A stretch of DNA of 35,233 bases, from contig PNOB01000005.1 in the NCBI GenBank assembly GCA_013824585.1, positions 1 to 35,233 on the forward strand, in the 5' to 3' direction. A program made the position numbers and the translations under genes. The notes under the pieces are model-generated. The model saw only the letters and a list, made by a program, of their open reading frames with translations, was not told where the DNA came from and made no database searches. This document shows, in pieces, positions 15,877 to 24,405 of this stretch (positions are counted from its first letter, which is position 1; the number at the start of each line of letters is the position of its first letter). Origin of the DNA: Desulfobacterium sp. GTDB taxonomy: Bacteria > Desulfobacterota > Desulfobacteria > Desulfobacterales > SURF-7.

Positions 15877-16677
15877 TTATCCTTGCATCGTGAGGAAGTA
15901 CCAATCCACAATCGTGTTCCCGAAAAAAATGTAGGTGATGCTTCCGATTGAAAGGAACGGGCCAAAAGGGATTGCATACTTCATATTTTTTTTTCTGGCC
16001 AACATCAGGGGAAGGCCGATACATGTTCCAAGTGCGGAAGCCATATAGATTGTAAAAATAACACCTTGCCATCCGATCATCGCACCGATCATTGCAAGCA
16101 GCTTAATATCACCGCCACCCATTCCGTCTTTTTTCGTGATGGCTTTATATCCCCATGCAATCAGGAAAAGACTGCCACCGCCGATCATCAATCCCAGCAG
16201 TGCGTCTTTGAAAGGTAACTCCGGAAAAGCAAAAGAAGCAAGAAGACACAGAGGAATACCTGGTAAAGTGATCCGATTGGGTATAATTTTGTGGTCGATA
16301 TCAATATAGGTAATGACAATAAGGGCGGCAATAAAGGAGAAAATGATCAGGGCCTGGATGGATAATCCGTATTTCATAAAAGAGCAGAGGGCACAAAGTC
16401 CGGTTATAATTTCTACGCATACATACCGGAATGATATTGAATTTCTGCAATGTCTGCAACGGCCAAGGAGAAAAATATAGCTCAGAATCGGAATGTTGTC
16501 ATAGAATTTTATAGGGGTGTTGCAGACAGGACAACGTGAGGATGGTTTGACAATCGATTTATATGCCGGAAGTCTGAAAATGCATACATTTAAAAAGCTG
16601 CCGATGCATGCGCCAAAGACAAAAGCATAGATTTGAAAAATCGAGTCCGGCATGTGTATGAATATTCTCCGATCCAT
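15877..16677 (-). CDS. pilD: Prepilin peptidase / N-methyltransferase (A24 family)
   Basis: Inner-membrane aspartic protease that cleaves and N-methylates type IV prepilins and type II secretion pseudopilins. The 266-residue product has the bifunctional form: an N-terminal methyltransferase domain with the zinc-type CPVC/CRHC tetrad (Cys49, 52, 74, 77), eight or so hydrophobic segments, and the two catalytic aspartates in YIDIDHKIIPN (Asp126) and GMGGGDIKL (Asp190). No pilin or secretion genes are adjacent, which is common for this gene. It is divergent from lon. The start ATG 16677 has only a distant AGGA, so the exact start is less sure. Confidence 0.93.
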   Translation of the reverse strand: MDRRIFIHMPDSIFQIYAFVFGACIGSFLNVCIFRLPAYKSIVKPSSRCPVCNTPIKFYDNIPILSYIFLLGRCRHCRNSISFRYVCVEIITGLCALCSFMKYGLSIQALIIFSFIAALIVITYIDIDHKIIPNRITLPGIPLCLLASFAFPELPFKDALLGLMIGGGSLFLIAWGYKAITKKDGMGGGDIKLLAMIGAMIGWQGVIFTIYMASALGTCIGLPLMLARKKNMKYAIPFGPFLSIGSITYIFFGNTIVDWYFLTMQG

Positions 16678-16718
16678 GTCATAAATTTCTATTCCTCAAT
16701 GGCTTTATAGTGTATGAA

Positions 16719-16736
16719 AACTCAACCCGTTGAGTT
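16719..16736. other. Inverted repeat between divergent pilD and lon
   Basis: AACTCAA-CCCG-TTGAGTT, a perfect 7-bp inverted repeat 40-60 nt upstream of pilD and about 100 nt upstream of the lon promoter. It could be an operator or merely a small hairpin. It does not match CIRCE or other heat-shock operators I know. Confidence 0.35.
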
Positions 16737-16828
16737 CGACAATCATAGGTGTGTTGCAGAAAAAAAGCAAGGTTGATATTGTAAACATTGAATTTGTTCT
16801 TATATTAACGGATCATATTAGTTTATAG

Positions 16829-16857
16829 TTGATATTGAATAAATTGAAGCGCATAAT
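16829..16857 (+). promoter_or_regulatory. Probable sigma-70-type promoter of lon
   Basis: TTGATA (16829-16834), 17-nt spacer, CATAAT (16852-16857), each 5/6 to consensus. The predicted start near 16864 gives an 84-nt leader that contains a hairpin AGCGGC (16887-16892) / GCCGCT (16909-16914) shortly before the ribosome site. Confidence 0.55.
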
Positions 16858-16947
16858 ATTGTCAGGAAAACAGGTTCTCATGGTACAGCGGCGAAAAGGA
16901 TATCTGCTGCCGCTTTCAGGGATGAGTTCGAATCAATAGGAGATGGA

Positions 16948-19368
16948 ATGGCTGAAACTGATAAAGACGATCTGATTAGTCTGATTCAAGATGATGAAGG
17001 GAAGACAGAAATACCGGATGAGCTTCCACTTCTGCCTGTACGGGATGTTGTTATATTTACAGATATGCTGTTACCCCTGTTTATTGGGCGGGAGAAGTCT
17101 GTCACGGCCATGGAAGCGGCTGTCGAGAATGACAAGCTTCTTTTTCTTGCAACACAAAAGGATCCTACAATTGAAAATCCGGATCCGGATGAGATCTATC
17201 TTGTCGGAACGGTCGGCAGAATTCTCAGGATGTTGAAATTGCCTGATGGCCGTCTCAAAGCCCTGGTCCAGGGGATTTCAAAAGCCAGAATTGTGAAATA
17301 CACACAGAAAAAGAACACCTATCGGGTTAAGATTGAGTTGATTGAAGAGCAGGCTGCAGGAGAAGTAAGCCTCGAATCTGAAGCATTGATGAGGAATGTC
17401 CGGGAGCAGTGCGAAAAGATTTTAGCGCTCAGGGGAGAAATGACAGGCGAAGTAGGTTCCATTCTGGATAACATAGTAGATCCAGGTAAACTGGCTGATC
17501 TGGTTGCTTCGAATCTCAGATTGAAAACCGAAGACGCTCAGATTCTTCTAGAACTCACGGATTCGATTCAACGTTTGAATAAAATAAACGAATTTTTATC
17601 CAAAGAGGTTGAGCTTTCTGCTGTTCAAGCAAAAATACAGTCAGATGTAAGGGATGAAATTTCAAAGAGTCAACGGGATTATTACTTGCGGGAGCAGGTC
17701 CGTGCAATCCATAAAGAATTGGGAGAGTCGGATGAAAAGACCCATGAGTTTGAGGATTACACAAAAAGAATAAAACAAGCAAAAATGCCCAAGGATGCTG
17801 AAAATGAGGCCTTGAAACAGTTGAAACGGCTTCAGTTGATGCATACTGATTCTTCGGAGGCATCCATTTCCCGAACCTATCTCGACTGGTTGGTGGAGAT
17901 GCCGTGGAGCAAATCAAGCAAAGACTATATCAATATCAAGAATGCACAGATCATTTTGGACAAGGAACACTATGGTCTTAGCAAAATTAAGGATCGGATT
18001 CTGGAATATCTGAGTGTTCGAAAATTGAATCCGAAAATGAAGGGCCCGATTCTTTGTTTTATCGGTCCGCCCGGGGTTGGAAAAACATCCCTGGGTCAGG
18101 CGATTGCAAAGTCCATGAAAAGAAAATTTGTTCGGATCTCTCTGGGAGGTCTGAGGGATGAAGCAGAAATCAGAGGCCATCGAAGGACCTATATCGGAGC
18201 CCTGCCAGGTCGTATCATTCAGGGTTTGAAACAGTGCGGTACAAATAATCCTGTGTTTATGATGGACGAGATTGATAAGATCGGTTCTGACTATCGTGGC
18301 GACCCCTCTTCCGCTCTTTTAGAAGTGCTTGATCCTGAACAAAATGTCGCATTCAGCGATCATTATCTCAATCTGTCATTCGATCTTTCCAAGGTTATGT
18401 TCATTTTAACGGCAAATCTGACAGATACAATACCGTCAGCCCTCATGGATCGAATGGAGATCATCAGTATTCCGGGGTATACGGAAGAGGAAAAAAGGAT
18501 AATTGCTGAAAAATATCTGCTTCCGAGGCAAATCAGAGAAAATGGTTTGCAGACCAGCAAGAGTCTGGCCATCAGCCAGAATGCCATGGATGAGATTATC
18601 ACAGGATATACATCTGAAGCAGGCTTGCGGAATCTGGAAAGGGAACTGGGGACGATCTGCCGGAAAGTCGCCAGAAGAAAAGCAGAGGGGGATAAAAAAC
18701 CGGTTACGATTACACGGACAAACCTTGAAAAATATCTTGGTGTTACAAAATTTATACCGGAAATGGATCAGGAAGAAAGTCAGATTGGTCTGGCTACGGG
18801 TTTGGCCTGGACACAGGTCGGTGGAGAAGTGTTGTATGTTGAAGCATCCCTTTTGCCTGGCAAGGGGGAGCTGATCATTACCGGGCAGCTTGGAGAAGTC
18901 ATGCAGGAGTCGGCTCGTGCAGCACTGAGTTATGCAAGAGCGAATATGAGCACATTTCATGTGGATAAGGATTTTTTTGAGAATCGGGATATTCATATTC
19001 ATGTCCCTGCTGGTGCGATTCCAAAAGATGGACCGTCTGCCGGTATTGCCATGGCAACTGCCTTGATTTCTGCAATGACGGGAGCTCCGATCAACAAGTA
19101 TGTGGCCATGACCGGTGAAATTACCCTGAGGGGTCGGGTTCTTCCCATCGGGGGTTTGAAAGAGAAGGCTTTGGGAGCTCTGAGAGCGGGTATTCGAACC
19201 ATTATTATTCCGGAAAAAAACAAAAAGGATCTATCCGAGATCCCGAAGAATGTGAAAAAGAAAATTAGCTTTATCCCTGTGAAACAGATGGATAAAGTAC
19301 TTTCGATCGCACTGGAAGAGATAAAAAAGAAATCCAGGACAAAAAAGACCGGTAAAAAGAAAAAATGA
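16948..19368 (+). CDS. lon: ATP-dependent Lon protease
   Basis: Cytosolic AAA+ serine protease that degrades misfolded and regulatory proteins. The 806-residue product has the full LonA layout: N-terminal substrate domain (LPLLPVRDVVIFTDMLLPLF), Walker A GPPGVGKT (373-380), Walker B FMMDEIDKIG, and the C-terminal protease domain with the catalytic dyad Ser697 (in PKDGPSAG) and Lys740 (in GGLKEK), 43 residues apart as in E. coli. The tail is very basic (Lys-rich). TAGGAGATG precedes ATG 16948. The stop overlaps the tsaB start by 4 nt. Confidence 0.97.
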   Translation: MAETDKDDLISLIQDDEGKTEIPDELPLLPVRDVVIFTDMLLPLFIGREKSVTAMEAAVENDKLLFLATQKDPTIENPDPDEIYLVGTVGRILRMLKLPDGRLKALVQGISKARIVKYTQKKNTYRVKIELIEEQAAGEVSLESEALMRNVREQCEKILALRGEMTGEVGSILDNIVDPGKLADLVASNLRLKTEDAQILLELTDSIQRLNKINEFLSKEVELSAVQAKIQSDVRDEISKSQRDYYLREQVRAIHKELGESDEKTHEFEDYTKRIKQAKMPKDAENEALKQLKRLQLMHTDSSEASISRTYLDWLVEMPWSKSSKDYINIKNAQIILDKEHYGLSKIKDRILEYLSVRKLNPKMKGPILCFIGPPGVGKTSLGQAIAKSMKRKFVRISLGGLRDEAEIRGHRRTYIGALPGRIIQGLKQCGTNNPVFMMDEIDKIGSDYRGDPSSALLEVLDPEQNVAFSDHYLNLSFDLSKVMFILTANLTDTIPSALMDRMEIISIPGYTEEEKRIIAEKYLLPRQIRENGLQTSKSLAISQNAMDEIITGYTSEAGLRNLERELGTICRKVARRKAEGDKKPVTITRTNLEKYLGVTKFIPEMDQEESQIGLATGLAWTQVGGEVLYVEASLLPGKGELIITGQLGEVMQESARAALSYARANMSTFHVDKDFFENRDIHIHVPAGAIPKDGPSAGIAMATALISAMTGAPINKYVAMTGEITLRGRVLPIGGLKEKALGALRAGIRTIIIPEKNKKDLSEIPKNVKKKISFIPVKQMDKVLSIALEEIKKKSRTKKTGKKKK

Positions 19369-20045
19369 TTATTCTTGCTGTTGATACTGCTTCAAAGAGT
19401 TGCAGTGTTGCGATCGTGAGTGAGCATAGTGTCCTGTCGGAAATTACAATCGTTACCCAAAAGACCCATTCAAGATATCTGATGGAGATGATTGAGTCTG
19501 CTATTCGCCGATCCGGAATTTCAAAGCAGGAGTTGGACGGATATGCCGTAACCAAAGGACCGGGAAGTTTTACAGGATTGAGAATCGGAATCAGTACAAT
19601 GAAGGGCCTTTCCGAAGCAACGGGTAAACCGATCGTAGGAGTTTCCTCGCTGGATGCACTGGCTGTTTCTTTTTCCTTTTCAGTGTTTCCGGTATGTTCC
19701 ATGTTGGATGCAAGAAGAGGAGAGGTCTATTATGCATGGTACCACTTTAAAGATGGTGCCATGAAGAAAAGAAATCAGGACTCTGTTGCATCCCCAAAAT
19801 CGGTTTCTGCTGATTTGAAAACTCCATGTTTGTTTGTTGGCGATGGATCCGAGGTTTACCGGGAAGTCCTTATGGATCAGAACAAGGGGAATGTTTTTTT
19901 CTCCCCACCGTCTCAAAATATTATTCGTGCAGCTCATGTGGGATATCTTGGGATTGAGAAAATTCACAGTCTGGAAACCCTGGATAATGTACTTATCCCG
20001 CATTATATAAGGAAATGTGATGCAGTGTATAAAAATGAGTATTAA
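19365..20045 (+). CDS. tsaB: tRNA threonylcarbamoyladenosine biosynthesis protein TsaB
   Basis: Scaffold partner of TsaD in forming t6A37 on ANN-decoding tRNAs. The 226-residue ASKHA-fold protein begins ILAVDTASKSCSVAIV and has KTHSRYLMEMI and TKGPGSFTGLRIGISTMKGL, the standard TsaB signatures; the DARRGEVYYA segment also fits. The ATGA overlap with lon points to translational coupling. No tsaD or tsaE is adjacent. Confidence 0.93.
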   Translation: MIILAVDTASKSCSVAIVSEHSVLSEITIVTQKTHSRYLMEMIESAIRRSGISKQELDGYAVTKGPGSFTGLRIGISTMKGLSEATGKPIVGVSSLDALAVSFSFSVFPVCSMLDARRGEVYYAWYHFKDGAMKKRNQDSVASPKSVSADLKTPCLFVGDGSEVYREVLMDQNKGNVFFSPPSQNIIRAAHVGYLGIEKIHSLETLDNVLIPHYIRKCDAVYKNEY

Positions 20046-20072
20046 TTGAGTGAAACGTTTCTTCTGTTATCA

Positions 20073-20101
20073 TTGACAATTGGGTCTGGTTTTGATATTT
20101 T
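20073..20101 (+). promoter_or_regulatory. Probable sigma-70-type promoter of psd
   Basis: Perfect TTGACA (20073-20078), 17-nt spacer, TATTTT (20096-20101). It lies in the 130-nt gap between tsaB and psd, so the decarboxylase appears to have its own start, giving a leader of about 70 nt. Confidence 0.6.
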
Positions 20102-20176
20102 TACAAAGTTTTTTATATTATTAATAATATATTCAATATGTTGGATATAGAATCAGGATAGCAAGCAAAGGCGTGG

Positions 20177-20848
20177 ATGGAAAAATATTTTTGGTCTGAA
20201 CCGATACACTTTACAGCTTTTCCAATTGCAAAACCAGGATATGGTGTAATTGGGGCATCTGCATTTGCAACAGCAATATTTGCATTGATCGGTTTTGCAG
20301 GGCTCTCATTTCTGGGCCTCATGGTTACTTTTTTTATCTGTTGGTTTTTCAGGGATCCGGATCGTGTTGTACCCACACAGGAAGGGGCAGTGGTTTCACC
20401 GGCTGATGGCAAGGTGATTATTCATGAAATTGTAAATGAAAATCCTTTTATCAAGGGCCCCTGCCTGAAAATCAGTATTTTCATGTCCGTGTTTAATGTA
20501 CATGTAAACCGGATTCCCCATGAGGGAAAAATCTCCCGGGTTGTGTATAATCCAGGTAAATTTTTTTCTGCCAATCTGGATAAGGCTTCACTAGATAATG
20601 AACAGAATGCAATAATTCTGGAGACAGAAGAAGGAAAGAAAATCTGTTTTATCCAGATTGCCGGTCTGATTGCAAGACGGATTCTCTGCAGAATCCAGGA
20701 AGGGGATGAGTTATTACGGGGGCAACGGTTTGGAATGATCTGTTTCGGGTCCCGTCTGGATCTGTTTTTGCCTCCTGATACCCGATCGGAAATCTCAATC
20801 GGAGACAAGGTACAGGCTGGTACATCCATATTGGGGTATCTAATTTGA
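20177..20848 (+). CDS. psd: Phosphatidylserine decarboxylase, short (archaeal-like) form
   Basis: Converts phosphatidylserine to phosphatidylethanolamine at the inner membrane. The 223-residue protein has a hydrophobic pair of segments near residues 25-60, FFRDPDR, VVSPADGKV, the NVHVNRIPHEGK motif and FGSRLDLFLP. The Ser in GSR is the self-cleavage site that yields the pyruvoyl group in this PSD-A subfamily (E. coli type uses LGST). The length fits the short family. Phosphatidylserine synthase (pssA), a frequent neighbour, is absent here. A terminator follows 44 nt downstream. Confidence 0.94.
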   Translation: MEKYFWSEPIHFTAFPIAKPGYGVIGASAFATAIFALIGFAGLSFLGLMVTFFICWFFRDPDRVVPTQEGAVVSPADGKVIIHEIVNENPFIKGPCLKISIFMSVFNVHVNRIPHEGKISRVVYNPGKFFSANLDKASLDNEQNAIILETEEGKKICFIQIAGLIARRILCRIQEGDELLRGQRFGMICFGSRLDLFLPPDTRSEISIGDKVQAGTSILGYLI

Positions 20849-20891
20849 GTCATTACTGAAATCAGATCATTTTGAATCAAGGAAATATGCC

Positions 20892-20918
20892 TCGCCGACC
20901 TTTTTGGTCGGCGATTTT
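20892..20918 (+). terminator. Intrinsic terminator after psd
   Basis: TCGCCGACC, TTTTT loop, GGTCGGCGA, then TTTT: a 9-bp perfect GC-rich stem with a short T-run. Directly downstream, ATCTAAA-CT-TTTAGAT (20920-20935) is another small palindrome before leuB. Confidence 0.88.
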
Positions 20919-20958
20919 AATCTAAACTTTTAGATCAGGGACATTGGAGTAAAAGTAT

Positions 20959-22029
20959 ATGTCGAAGAAGTATAAAATTGCTGTAGTCGGAGGGGATGGA
21001 ACAGGTCCTGAGGTTGTTGCAGAAGGAATCAAGGTATTGAATGCTGTTGCAGAAAAGAGTGATTTTTCTTTACAATATACCCATTTCCATATTGGTGGTG
21101 AGCACTATAAGGCTACAGGAGAGATCCTTACAGACAAGGTTAAGGCATCACTACGAGAACACGACTCGATTTTTCTGGGTGCCATCGGGCATCCGGATGT
21201 GAAACCAGGGATTCTTGAGAAAGGACTTCTGTTGAACTTACGGTTTGATTTTGATCAATATATTAACCTGCGACCTGTCAAATTATATGAAGGTGTTGAA
21301 ACCCCGCTGAGGAATAAAAAGCCAGAAGATATTGATTTTGTTGTGGTTCGGGAAAATACGGAAGGGCTTTATTCAGGGGCAGGCGGCACCCTGAAGTATG
21401 GGACACCGGATGAGGTAGCTGTTCAGGAGTCGATCAATACACGAAAAGGTGTAGAAAGGTGTGTTCGATACGCATTTGAGTACTGTCGGAAACGCAATAA
21501 AAGAAAAAAATTGACCTTGTGTGGAAAAACCAATGTGCTGACGTTTGCCTTTGATTTATGGGAAAGAACTTTTCATGAAGTGTCCAAAGAGTATCCGGAT
21601 ATTGAGATAGACTACGCACATGTGGATGCGATCTGCATGTGGATGGTAAAAAACCCAGAATGGTTTGATGTCATTGTAACCGACAACATGTTTGGAGATA
21701 TCATTACCGATCTTGGTGCAATGATTCAGGGCGGCATGGGGATTGCCGCAGGCGGCAATATCAATCCACATGGTGTTTCCATGTTTGAGCCTATCGGTGG
21801 CTCAGCTCCGAAGTACACAGGGAAACAGGTAATTAACCCCCTGGCAGCGATCATGGCTGGACAGTTGATGCTGGAGACACTTGGAGAACAAAAAGCAGCA
21901 GAACGGGTTGAAACTGCTGTTCAGAAAGTCCTGCGGGAGGATATCAAAGACGTTGCTGCCGGTAAAATGGGTTACACAACAAGTGAAGTCGGAGATCTTG
22001 TTGCGGAGTTTATCGGAAAAACATCATAA
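20959..22029 (+). CDS. leuB: 3-Isopropylmalate dehydrogenase (isocitrate/isopropylmalate DH family)
   Basis: NAD-dependent oxidative decarboxylase of leucine synthesis. The 356-residue product shows [10 protein letters not shown] at the N-terminus, the [21 protein letters not shown] substrate loop (spread over residues ~92-112), [15 protein letters not shown], and the signature [18 protein letters not shown], then [16 protein letters not shown]. The NLR and NTEGLYSG form resembles the actinobacterial-type LeuB/tartrate dehydrogenase branch, so related activities cannot be excluded. No leuA, leuC or leuD is in the window. GGAG lies 9 nt before the ATG. Confidence 0.86.
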   Translation: MSKKYKIAVVGGDGTGPEVVAEGIKVLNAVAEKSDFSLQYTHFHIGGEHYKATGEILTDKVKASLREHDSIFLGAIGHPDVKPGILEKGLLLNLRFDFDQYINLRPVKLYEGVETPLRNKKPEDIDFVVVRENTEGLYSGAGGTLKYGTPDEVAVQESINTRKGVERCVRYAFEYCRKRNKRKKLTLCGKTNVLTFAFDLWERTFHEVSKEYPDIEIDYAHVDAICMWMVKNPEWFDVIVTDNMFGDIITDLGAMIQGGMGIAAGGNINPHGVSMFEPIGGSAPKYTGKQVINPLAAIMAGQLMLETLGEQKAAERVETAVQKVLREDIKDVAAGKMGYTTSEVGDLVAEFIGKTS

Positions 22030-22081
22030 TGTTTCATTTCATAAATGGTTTTTTTTAGAAGATTGCTTCAGGAGTGTAAGT

Positions 22082-22549
22082 GTGGAACGAGTACCGATAA
22101 CAAAAACTGGATATGAAGTTCTGAGAAAAGAGCTTATTCAGCTCAAGAGCGTTGAACGTCCATTGAACATTAAGGCGATTGAAGAAGCCAGAGCCCATGG
22201 TGATTTGTCTGAAAATGCTGAATTTGATGCGGCAAAGGATCGTCAGGGATTTATTGAGGGGAGAATTGGTGAGCTTGAATTTAAACTGGCCAATGCAGAT
22301 ATTATAGACCCCACGAAACTATCAAAAAATAAGGTTGTGTTTGGATGCCGGGTATTGCTTGAGAATGCGGCTACCGGTGATGAGGTTGAATATCAATTGG
22401 TTGGCCCGGATGAATCCGATATTGATGAAGGCCGGATTTCGGTTTCATCCCCTCTTGGGAAAGCAATGCTCGGGAAGGTACCCGGAGACGAAGTCGTTCT
22501 GAATGCTCCGGGTGGTAAAAGGAGCTATGAGCTGATTGAGATTCTATAG
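22082..22549 (+). CDS. greA: Transcription elongation factor GreA
   Basis: Rescues backtracked RNA polymerase by stimulating transcript cleavage. The 155-residue protein has the N-terminal coiled coil (TKTGYEVLRKELIQLKSVER, then EARAHGDLSENAEFDAAKDRQ with the conserved acidic tip) and the C-terminal FKBP-like domain ending in GDEVVLNAPGGKRSYELIEI. I chose GTG 22082, with AGGAG 7 nt upstream; the frame is open further back into leuB but that extension is not GreA-like. It is followed by rpoZ, another RNA polymerase gene. Confidence 0.95.
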   Translation: MERVPITKTGYEVLRKELIQLKSVERPLNIKAIEEARAHGDLSENAEFDAAKDRQGFIEGRIGELEFKLANADIIDPTKLSKNKVVFGCRVLLENAATGDEVEYQLVGPDESDIDEGRISVSSPLGKAMLGKVPGDEVVLNAPGGKRSYELIEIL

Positions 22550-22602
22550 GATGGATAAGCTTTTTATATATTTGAATAACAATTAACAGGAGGATACTAA
22601 CT

Positions 22603-22797
22603 TTGGCACGTGTAACGATTGAAGACTGCCTGGAAAAAGTCGAGAACCGATTTGAACTGGTACATATGGCTGCCAAACGGGTACGACAGATTCGAGAAGG
22701 TTCAGATTATCTGGTATATTCTCCGAAAAATGAGGATATTGTTGTTTCATTACGGGAGATAGCTGCTGGTAAGGTGCATCGGAAAAAGAACGAGTAA
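22603..22797 (+). CDS. rpoZ: RNA polymerase omega subunit
   Basis: Small subunit that helps assemble the beta' subunit. The 64-residue product has the omega core [33 protein letters not shown] and the [12 protein letters not shown] end. It starts at TTG 22603 with a perfect AGGAGG 9 nt upstream. It lies between greA and ttcA on the same strand. Confidence 0.94.
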   Translation: MARVTIEDCLEKVENRFELVHMAAKRVRQIREGSDYLVYSPKNEDIVVSLREIAAGKVHRKKNE

Positions 22798-22820
22798 TTC
22801 TATTCGGATAGACTTATTTC

Positions 22821-23543
22821 ATGTCACGTCATCCCTATTCGACAATGAAGCGGTTGGTTGGAAAGGCTATCCACCAATACCGAATGATTTCCGATGGTGA
22901 AAAAATTGCAGTCGGGCTTTCCGGAGGGAAAGACAGTCTGTCCTTGATGTGGATTTTAACAGAACGTTTATCACGGATTCCAATTTCATACGAGTTGTTT
23001 GCGATTTACGTTGATCCAGGGTTCGAGGGCAGTGATCTTTCTTATCTGGAAGACTATTGCACAAAAATGAATTACAATCTGCGGGTGGAAAGATCTGATT
23101 TCGGCATCAGAGCTCATGGAGAAGAGAACCGGGAAAATCCCTGTTTTTTATGTTCCCGACTGAGACGAAAAAGATTGTTTGAAGTCGCATCTGAACTTGG
23201 TTGTAATAAGTTGGCACTCGGTCACCATAAAGATGATATTATTGAAACTCTCTTCATGAATATGTGTTATGGAGGGAACATTAGCACAATGATTCCGTCA
23301 CAATCTTTGTTTGATGGAGAGTTCACGATTATTCGTCCGTTGTCTTATATTGATGAAGATGTCATAATCCGGTTTGCACAACAGAATGATTTCCCGGTGT
23401 TTCGGAATGCTTGCCCTTCTGAAAAACATTCCAAGCGATATGAGATGAAACAGATGCTTGCGGAACTGTATAAAAACAATCGAAAAATTAAAGGCAATAT
23501 TTTTCGATCCATGTCCAATGTAAATACAGATTACCTTTTATGA
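22821..23543 (+). CDS. ttcA: TtcA-type tRNA 2-thiocytidine biosynthesis protein
   Basis: ATP-dependent PP-loop enzyme that thiolates C32 of certain tRNAs using an Fe-S cluster. The 240-residue product contains the PP-loop SGGKDS, CFLCSRLRR (two cluster cysteines), LALGHHKDDIIETLFMN and RNACPSEK (third cysteine). The length and motif spacing match the short TtcA/TtuA-like family. A related tRNA thiolase with another target base is possible. It is followed immediately by the folE2 ribosome site. Confidence 0.88.
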   Translation: MSRHPYSTMKRLVGKAIHQYRMISDGEKIAVGLSGGKDSLSLMWILTERLSRIPISYELFAIYVDPGFEGSDLSYLEDYCTKMNYNLRVERSDFGIRAHGEENRENPCFLCSRLRRKRLFEVASELGCNKLALGHHKDDIIETLFMNMCYGGNISTMIPSQSLFDGEFTIIRPLSYIDEDVIIRFAQQNDFPVFRNACPSEKHSKRYEMKQMLAELYKNNRKIKGNIFRSMSNVNTDYLL

Positions 23544-23589
23544 CAGGAGGGCAAGGATTATCACATTCGATTTCAATCCTTTTTCAAAC

Positions 23590-24375
23590 ATGAAAGATAT
23601 ACAGAACCAACTGGATGATCGAAACATTCCGATTAATAAGGTCGGTATCAAGAATATTAAATATCCCATTACCGTAATGGATCGGAAAGATAATAAACAG
23701 CATACAGTTGCAACCATTAATATGTATGTAGATCTTCCGCATGACAGCAAAGGAACTCATATGAGCCGATTTGTGGAGATGCTGCATGCATTCCGGCCAG
23801 AAGTATCCTTGAAATCTTTTTCTGTTATTTTGAATCAGATGAAGAAAGACCTCCACGCCGCATCCGCACATATTGAGGTTACATTCCCTTATTTTATCCG
23901 TAAAGAAGCTCCTGTCAGCAAATCTCCAGGTCTGATGGATTATACATGCCGGCTGATTGGAAATAGTGATCCAAAAGGAAGACTGGACCTTATATCCGAG
24001 GTAATTGTTCCCATCTCTTCTGTCTGCCCGTGCAGCAAGGAGATCAGCAACGGAGGTGCGCACAATCAACGCGGGGAAGTCTGTTTAAGTACCCGGTTTA
24101 AAAAATTTATCTGGATAGAAGATATGATAACACTTGTAGAAAGCGCAGCCTCCTGTGACGTTTTCTCGGTGTTGAAACGGGTTGATGAAAAATGGGTAAC
24201 AGAAAAAGGATTCAATAATCCGAAGTTTGTTGAGGATATCGTTCGTGATATTTCCAAGACCTTAATGGAGGATGACAATATTATCTGGTTTTCAGTGAGC
24301 GTTGAGAATTTTGAATCGATTCATCATCACAGCGCTTATGCATTTATCACAAGTGATAAAAAAAATAGAAATTAA
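23590..24375 (+). CDS. folE2: GTP cyclohydrolase FolE2 (type IB)
   Basis: Zinc-independent alternative to FolE that makes 7,8-dihydroneopterin triphosphate for folate or queuosine. The 261 residues begin IQNQLDDRNIPINKVGIKN as is usual for the family, and contain the conserved SSVCPCSKEIS cysteine, GAHNQRG, and SVENFESIHHHSAYAF near the end. Start choice: ATG 23590 has no ribosome site, whereas a perfect AGGAGG (23545-23550) sits 6 nt before an in-frame ATT at 23557, which would add 11 residues. The ATG aligns with the family's usual N-terminus, so I keep it and flag the alternative. Confidence 0.92.
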   Translation: MKDIQNQLDDRNIPINKVGIKNIKYPITVMDRKDNKQHTVATINMYVDLPHDSKGTHMSRFVEMLHAFRPEVSLKSFSVILNQMKKDLHAASAHIEVTFPYFIRKEAPVSKSPGLMDYTCRLIGNSDPKGRLDLISEVIVPISSVCPCSKEISNGGAHNQRGEVCLSTRFKKFIWIEDMITLVESAASCDVFSVLKRVDEKWVTEKGFNNPKFVEDIVRDISKTLMEDDNIIWFSVSVENFESIHHHSAYAFITSDKKNRN

Positions 24376-24405
24376 TTTTATATTGGGGTTGTTTTTTTTG
24401 ACAGG

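Noticed and set aside
16920-16945. TTCGAATC string before lon as part of a tRNA gene
   Set aside because: No acceptor, D or anticodon arms can be built around it; it lies in the lon leader.
21881-22081. In-frame extension of greA back into leuB
   Set aside because: It overlaps the conserved end of LeuB, and the GTG at 22082 has an AGGAG at the right distance and gives the normal GreA N-terminus.
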